From Dactylis glomerata (Eukaryota > Streptophyta > Magnoliopsida > Poales > Poaceae), in contig QXEO01000211.1 in NCBI GenBank assembly GCA_007115705.1, positions 62,001 through 126,000 of the forward strand: a stretch of DNA of 64,000 nt. Reading direction: 5' to 3'. A program made the translations under genes and the position numbers. The notes below the pieces were generated by a model. That model was not told the origin of the DNA. It ran no database searches and saw only the letters and a program-made list of their open reading frames with translations. Shown one piece after another: positions 57,747 through 64,000 of this stretch. Position 1 is the first letter of the stretch. Every line of letters begins with the position of its first letter.

Positions 57747-60644
57747 AGCACCCCCAAGCTTAACTCCTGCTCGTCCTCGAGTAGGTAAGCGATAACAAAA
57801 GAATAATTTTTTAGGTGACATGCACCATCACAATCTTGATCATCTATGTAAAGCATTGAGTGCTGGGATCAAAGAACTTAAAACATGGGCATAAAAGACA
57901 TAATCTTGACAATAAGAACTTAGCAACCATGTTATAACTCAAAATGAAACACAAACAAAAGATCATGAATAATTAAACAATGAAAGTCAAACGTGTGTTC
58001 ATATCATATGGAAAAACATAGCAAATGGTTTTCAGCTTGTCCTTCATGGAATAGCAAAACATAAATGCATAGGACACCTTCAAGTTTAAGAGGGCGACTA
58101 GATACAAATAATTTAAGAACAAGTGAAACCGTAATCATAAATCAATCAATGATAACTTTGGGACAATTCACATTAAACTCAGAATGGCAACTATGCTCTC
58201 TTAGACGGTGCATAAAGGTAGAAGGTGGAGACTCAACATAAAAGTAAAAGAAAGACCCTTCACAGAGGGAAGCAGTGATTGCAAGTTTTATAAACCTTCA
58301 AAAATTATGGTACTTACTAGCTTTGAGCTCTCATTGCCCCCATATAGGCATCTTGAATGGTTAAAGTTAATGCAAGAACAATTATGAGCATATGCTTGAC
58401 AAATCATAAGTTGAAAACCTCATGTCCCGTGAAGTATGAATACCCAAACCTCATGCTACTCGACTTAGGGTCCCAAGCAAGCTCTTGTCATTGTAAGTAT
58501 ACACATATCATCGAGAACCGCCAATGGGGTACCTCCTGCCCGATGACATGGAACAAGCCCACATCAAAATGACAAGACAAACAGACAATGAACACCTCAG
58601 CATCTCTTTTATTTACCATTGGTATAGCTTTTTATTTTGAGATGCGTCGTCGAATGTCCACTATGGGCATGCTGTAAATTTCCACCATGAATGATGCATG
58701 GCTTAGATTAGCAGCCCAGGCGTTTCTCTAACACATATACAAACTCCATGGCCCCGCAAGATTCCCAACTTATTTCACATCGCGAGTATCCATAAACAAA
58801 AGATCACGATATCAACTCAAATAAGAGAAGTGCAATGTTGAAAGCTTTCCCAATGATGGCATGGTTTGGCTAATTTCCAACTTACAACTTGCAAGCATAA
58901 CATCAACATAAGAGAGCCACAATGTCAAAATTTTAAAAGCGAGAAAAGTAAAGTGTGCCATCAGGTTCGTGAGAGCTTTACTGACTAATTTTCGCATAAC
59001 ACCAAAAAAAATTAATTCGAAGGATAGATAAAAGCAAGTCAAATGTACTTGGAATAGCAAATTGCTAATAGGTATGTATGGTGGACACATTGGCATAACT
59101 TGGTTTTTGGGAGTTCGATGCACGAGTAGAGCTCATACTTAGTACAAAATTAGGGCTAGCAAAAGACTGGGAGCGACCAACTAAGAGAGCAATAACGGCC
59201 ATAATCATGCATAGCGACAAAACATCATTAAGAGAAGCATAAAATGGCATCATAAGTCAAAAACCTAATGATCGTAGAGGCTTATGGCGGCTTTGTAAGA
59301 GTCAAACATGTTGTAAGCATGCGCCAATCAAATAAATGCTTCCACGTAATAAAAACAACGCATGATTTTTTTTCAAAGGCTCATTAAGTAATCTAACTTA
59401 TTTGAGACAAGTCATGCTACAGCAAAAATCACTAAGCATACTATCAAAATGACATCAAGCATGGCATGAAAAAATCTAAGCCGCAGTCTAAACAAGCTCC
59501 TTTTTGTACCACTTTTTTGCATGAAACTTTTTCTCTTTTCCAGCACCATTCAAACCTTTTTAAAACAACTCTTTTGATGAATACCAACCTATACCAGAGG
59601 TCCAAATACACCTTGATGCAAAGATAAAACAAGATCTGAACAAAAATCAAGGCGAAAAATGAAATCTAAACGCAGTTCTAGAAAAAGAGAACACTCATTG
59701 AACGATAAGAGTGAAAAACGGAGTTTCTTGGCAAATGAAAAACGAGTACATCTCCTCCAAAAGAAATTTTTTGGGGTTCAACCATTTATTGCAGCAAACA
59801 AAACAAAAGAAACTGAAAGAAAAAGTAAAGATGCTCCAAGAAAAACGCATAGTGCATGAAGCAATAAAAATATAGTGTGTTGAAAGGTGACCTGATTTTT
59901 GCCGATGAAGAAGGGTTGCCTCGGTGGCATCCCCAAGCTTTGACGCTTGTACCGCTTGGATATTTTTTGGGGTGACATGGGCATCCCCAAGCTTGAGCTT
60001 TTTTCCATTCTTCATCTCATCTCATCATTCTCCAATCCATACACTTGAAAACTTCCTTCATACAATACTTAACACAATTCTATTAGCAACGTTAGCATAA
60101 ACATAATAGTAAATCAACCCTTTTTGGTTTAGGTTTCAACTCAAAAACACTACATATATAGCATATACTACTGTAGCAACTTCCCCAAAAGTTCCATGAT
60201 CAAAAGAACTAAAAAAGAAAGCGATCGAGAGGCAAACACAAATAGTGGCAGAAATATGTCAAAACAGAACAGCTGACAAAGGTTGATTTTTTCGAGGACC
60301 TTCTGTTGCTCAAATCGAAAAGTGCAAAACTAATAAAAGTTTGGATATAACCTGGGGCATACGCACAAGAAATCGCAGGTCAAAAATATATCCTGAGAAT
60401 TTTCACGAATTTTTACGGTACAGCACCAAAATCTGTTTCAGGACAGCAACTTCCCCAAATCTTACCTCCCTCAAATTAGAGGTTCTCCTTGGCACAACAA
60501 CGAAATAAAAAGGATAAGGAGCGTTTAATACAGTAGTAATAACTTCCAAGACTCAAATAAAAAAAAAGTACTGAAAATAAAACAATGGGTTATCTCAAAA
60601 GAGTGCTTTTTTTAACGCCTTTGAGCTAGGCGCAGAAAGTGCAA
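57747..60644 (-). other. G3 non-coding 3' domain
   Basis: Read on the minus strand it begins after the gag-protease ORF. It has the conserved GCGCCTAGCTCAAAGGCG block (60633-60585), then about 2.85 kb homologous to the G1 and G2 domains, and ends with AAGCTTGGGGGTGCT next to the LTR. An extra stretch near 58290-58780 lacks a counterpart in G1 and G2. I see no coding potential. Confidence 0.75.
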
Positions 60645-61515
60645 ATCAAGTAATATCAAGCGAATCATTAAGATCATCGTATTCCTTACGTCCTACTCTC
60701 TTACGTTTGCTCTTGACTATAGGAAAGACATGAATATTGCAAGGTGGAGAAGTGAATTATATAGTGCCTTTTCCCACATCTATAGTGGCGCCCAGGAGCT
60801 TTAGTAGAGACCTTCCAAGAGTGATTTGTCCTTTTCCTACACATTCAATAACAAGATAGTCAGTAGATACCATTTTTCTAAGGATTTTTGTAAATACTCC
60901 TTCAGCTATTCCAACGGGAAATAAAGTGGCATTATTAGTAAGAGAAATTTCTTATCCTCCCTCAGAAAGCTTCCAAAGACTCAAAGATTCATAAACATCC
61001 TTTGGCATAAGACAAAATTCAGACATAATATCACAACGAGCATGAAAAGTTTCACCACTGATGGTGATTTTCACCATAGGGAACCAACTTGATGGTTCAG
61101 AATTTGTTGGCACATAATCAAAATGCTCGCATAAAGTACTATAGCAATTATTCAAACAAGCTATATGAGTCTCAAGAGTATTAATTCTAGCAAAAATGCT
61201 CACAAGAGAGGAATCAAAATCAGTTGGCATGCTATAAATTGTAATCAACTTTTTTATAATATTGAAAGCTTGATCTCCATCACAATGAAGGAAATCTCCT
61301 CTTGCTGCATCCAAAGCATATCTATAATGAAGAGCAAGACCAAAGTAAAAGCTACTAAGAAGAAAACTCAAAGTCATTTTCGGTTCAGTTTTTCCAGGCC
61401 AATCGTAAATTCTAGACCAAGCTTCTTTGAAACTCTCGTCACTCTTTTGTTTGAAAGTGAAGATCATTTCCTCGGGCGACATAGTAGTAGCAACTAAACT
61501 AGACATAAAAAGCAA
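60645..61515 (-). pseudogene. G3 gag with C-terminal protease-like domain
   Basis: It starts near 61515. The core is a Retrotrans_gag-type domain with FKQKSDESFKEAWSRIYDW, FYFGLALHYRYALDAARGD and AFNIIKKL. A short helical linker leads to an aspartic-protease-like domain (PMVKITISGETFHARCDI, then LMPKDVYESLSLWKL). A TAA at 60952 interrupts it. The same frame continues with KGQITLGRSLLKLLGATID, typical of the protease C-terminal half, and then a Lys/Arg-rich end. At the active site the usual D-x-G-A/S reads DIMS, so the glycine is lost and activity is unlikely. No RT follows; sequence jumps to the non-coding domain. Confidence 0.75.
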
Positions 61516-61641
61516 CTTGAAATAGAAACTAATTTTTTTGTATTTTTGATAAAACTATGCAAGCAAAAATAAAGTAAAGCAAAAACAAAAACAAAGTAAA
61601 AGATTGTGCGTGCGAGACTCTCCTTACAGAAGTGTTCTTTC

Positions 61642-61659
61642 TCCTCGGCAACGGCGCCA
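61642..61659 (-). other. G3 primer-binding site (tRNA-Asp type)
   Basis: On the minus strand it reads TGGCGCCGTTGCCGAGGA, one mismatch from the tRNA-Asp complement seen intact in G2. It lies ten bases after the 5' LTR. Confidence 0.88.
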
Positions 61660-61669
61660 GAAAACTTGT

Positions 61670-63315
61670 TGATGGTGCGGTGTTGATATAGATGATCGAC
61701 CAGTTGGGGACCCCAAGAGAAGGTATGATAAGCACAACAGCAAGTCTTCCCTCAGTTGTGAAACCAAGGTTAATCGAACCAGTAGGAGAAAGAACCAAAC
61801 TTCAGAAGGTGATGCTTGCTAGCTTCGTGACACTCCAGACAAGGGCGCCAGATCAAGTGCTTGTCGGCGTGTAGCTTTTCACCAGCAGCAACGTGAAACC
61901 TGCACACCACAACCAAGAACTTTGCTCCCAACTTACGATGAGGTTGTCAATCTCACCGGTTTGCCGTAAACAAAGGATTGAGCGTATCGAGTGGTAATAG
62001 GATAATAGTATGCAAGAAAGTAAACAGTGCGAGTAAAAGTAAAATGGTATAGCAATGTAAAGGAAATTGGACCGGGGTCCACAGTTCACTAGTGGTGTCT
62101 CCATAAGATAAATAATACATGCTGGGTAAACAAATTACAGTTGGGCAATTGATAGAGAAAAGATAGCGTACATATTTCATGAGGATCACTATGAGATTCA
62201 CTCTGGGCAGTAAGACAAAATACATAGACCATAATCCAACTGCATCTATGACTAAAAATCCACTCGCGGGGAATCGTCTGAGGACCCTTTGAGTATTAAG
62301 TTGCGAACAACAAATAATCGCACTAAGCAAAGTGCGTAATGTAAACAAAGCAAATGTCCTTGGACACAAGAATGTTGTTTTCTCCCGAGTGGCAACAGCA
62401 CATCTACAACCTTAGAGATTTCTGTCACTCCCCCAGATTAAATAGAGGCATGAACCCAACTATCGAGCATAAATACTCCCTCTTGGAGTTACTAGCATCT
62501 ACTCGGCCAAGATAGCTACTAGCAAAGGAAAGCATGCAAGATCATAAACAACATAGAGATAACATAAAATATATAATTCAGCACATCAACTTAACATAGT
62601 ACCAATACTCATCGGATCCCAACAAACACAACATGTATGATTACATAAAGATGATCCTAATCATGTAGGGCAGCTCACAAGATCTAAACATGAAGCACAT
62701 GGTGGAGGATACAACCATCTTGCTACTGCTATGGACCCGTAATCCAAGGTAGACTTCTCACACATCACTCCGGAGGCGACCATGGTGGTGTAGAAGGCCT
62801 CCGACAGGGATTCCCCTCTCCGGCAGGGTGCCGGGAAGAGCTCCTGGATCCTCCCGATCTCACGACAGTGACGGCGGAGGCTTGCAGTATGTTTCGTGGA
62901 AAAGAGATCCGTCCCTCAGATTTTTCCCGTTGAGGGGAACTTATAGGCGAAAAGGCATCGTCAGAGGTGGGGCCAGCTGGCCTCACCATGGGGCAGCGCG
63001 GCCAGGGGCTGGGCTGCACCCCCCTGTGGTGAGCCTGGTTCCTGGCCCCCCTCCGTCTCATCTTCGGTCTTCGCGAAGCTTCGGTAAAAATAGGAGGTTC
63101 GGCTTTTGTTTCATTCAATTCCGAGAATATTTCCTATGTAACTTTTCTGAAACACAAAAATAGCAGAAAATAGGGAACTGGCACTGTGGCATCTTGTTAA
63201 TAGGTTAGTTCCGGAAAATGCAAAAAAACACCATGAAGTGTAACAAAACTCAAAGCAAACGGTGTGTAAACAACCGTGGAGCATCAAAAATTATAGATAC
63301 GTTTGAGACGTATCA
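61670..63315 (-). repeat. G3 5' LTR (1646 bp)
   Basis: On the minus strand it runs from TGATACGTCTC (63315) to CGCACCATCA (61670). It is flanked outside by TSD GCAAC and inside by the primer-binding site. ORFs such as 61953-62369 and 62765-63118 recur in the other LTRs with different breaks and are not genes. Confidence 0.92.
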
Positions 63316-63320
63316 GCAAC

Positions 63321-64000
63321 CAACTCCTCAAGGAGGAGGTCGGTGGCCATAGCCACCATGTGACTGTTTGGCTTGGCACCGCGAAGATATATCTTGGGCC
63401 CAACACCAATACTCATCATTTAAGCTCAAATTTAGTCACAAAATGAGAAATAGAGAATGAATTCTTACTTTTGGCCATATGGGGGGAGGGTTACCCCAAT
63501 AATTTAGGACCATACTCCCCCTATGTCCATGCCCATAACTAGACTAGAACACACGCGACGGTATGGGAATGAGTGCACACGATCAAGCCACATTGCAAGA
63601 GTAATGATATTCGACTCATGCCTCAACTCTCGGAATCTTACTTCATCAAAAGGATTCATGAAGATATCAACGAGTTGATCATTTGTATCTACATAAATAG
63701 GTTAATATCACCTCGGTTGACATGGTCCCAGATGAAGTGGTGGCGAATCTTGATGTGCTTGGTCTTGTTGTGTTGAACCGGATTATGAGCAATTTTGATG
63801 GCACTCTCATTGTCACACAAGAGTGGCACCTTGTCACAATGAACACCATAATCCTCCACGGTTTGCCTCATCCAAAGGAGTTGAGCACAACAGCTCGCGG
63901 CCACCACATACTCGGCTTCGGCGGTGGAGAGAGACATACAATTTTGCTTCTTGAAGAACAACTAACCAAAGACCTATCAAGAAATTAGCAAGCTCCGGAA
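63321..64000 (-). pseudogene. Copia pol, RNase H end (partial)
   Basis: The end of a copia pol gene that continues right of the window. The 63961-63689 part has KKQNCMSLSTAEAEYVVAA, CCAQLLWMRQTVEDYG and LLCDNESAIKIAHNPVQH, then TKHIKIRHHF. These are the standard copia RNase H motifs (STAEAEY with catalytic Glu; CDNESAI with catalytic Asp). A stop at 63689 ends the frame shortly after IRHHF. The usual ending (DIFTKPL) is not readable, and 63321-63688 has stops in all frames. Confidence 0.85.

Larger units (their letters stand above)
56111..63315 (-). mobile_element. G3: non-autonomous gag-PR gypsy element, TSD GCAAC
   Basis: A complete minus-strand element with LTRs 61670-63315 (5') and 56111-57746 (3'). 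TSDs GCAAC lie at 56106-56110 and 63316-63320. Internally it has a tRNA-Asp-like primer-binding site, a gag-protease ORF (61515-about 60645), then the same 3' non-coding domain as G1 and G2 and a polypurine tract. There is no RT or integrase. Total length is 7205 bp. It is inserted in the copia spacer between pol and the accessory ORF. Confidence 0.93.
34131..64000 (-). mobile_element. SIRE/Maximus-like copia element with accessory ORF (host of G2 and G3)
   Basis: A minus-strand copia element visible in three pieces. They are the RNase H end of pol (63321-64000), a spacer plus the first half of a downstream ORF (54363-56105), and the second half of that ORF plus 3' non-coding sequence (34131-35550). 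G3 and G2 separate the pieces, each with an exact TSD. A large same-strand ORF after pol is characteristic of the SIRE/Maximus lineage, where it is sometimes called envelope-like. The 5' part lies right of the window and the 3' LTR lies left of the Tat-like insertion. It is the oldest layer visible. Confidence 0.8.

Overview
This window is repeat DNA from a large grass genome. A Triticeae grass (wheat, barley, rye or a relative) is most likely. The main clues are LTRs opening TGATACGTCTCAAACGTATC, primer-binding sites matching plant tRNA-Asp, a SIRE/Maximus-like copia with a downstream accessory ORF, a Tat-like gypsy with an antisense Transposase_28 gene, and grass-type Helitron ends. Family names are from pattern recognition, not a database search. 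I found no host gene, tRNA, rRNA or CRISPR array. Every recognisable coding stretch belongs to a transposable element, and all are broken.

The window is a stack of nested insertions, most confirmed by exact target-site duplications (TSDs). The deepest visible layer is a minus-strand copia element (34131 to beyond 64000). Three elements sit in it or against it: a minus-strand gag-PR gypsy 'G3' (56111-63315, TSD GCAAC); a plus-strand non-autonomous gypsy 'G2' (35556-54357, TSD AACAC); and a minus-strand Tat-like gypsy running left from about 34130 past the window start. G2 holds a Helitron in its 5' LTR (to 38224), a chromodomain gypsy in the same LTR (39035-46367, TSD TGCGA) and a second Helitron in its internal domain (47755-50180, A^T site). 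The chromovirus carries a solo LTR (42993-44677, TSD CAGGG). The second Helitron carries a 5'-truncated LINE (48933-49315, 12-bp TSD).

The Tat-like element holds a three-LTR LARD-like tandem (21098-32431, TSD TTGGG), a solo LTR (17953-18429, TSD ACCGC) and the 3' part of a plus-strand non-autonomous gypsy 'G1' (ending at 14122). A LINE (1 to about 7620, minus strand) sits inside the gag of G1.

The most interesting points are: (i) G1, G2 and G3 share a 3' non-coding domain and U3 start but carry different coding cores, and G1 also has a different R/U5; (ii) the LTR-internal-LTR-internal-LTR tandem, with a microhomology deletion in its left unit; (iii) the large acidic Gag-like protein of G1; (iv) several exactly resolvable nested junctions that give a relative insertion history.
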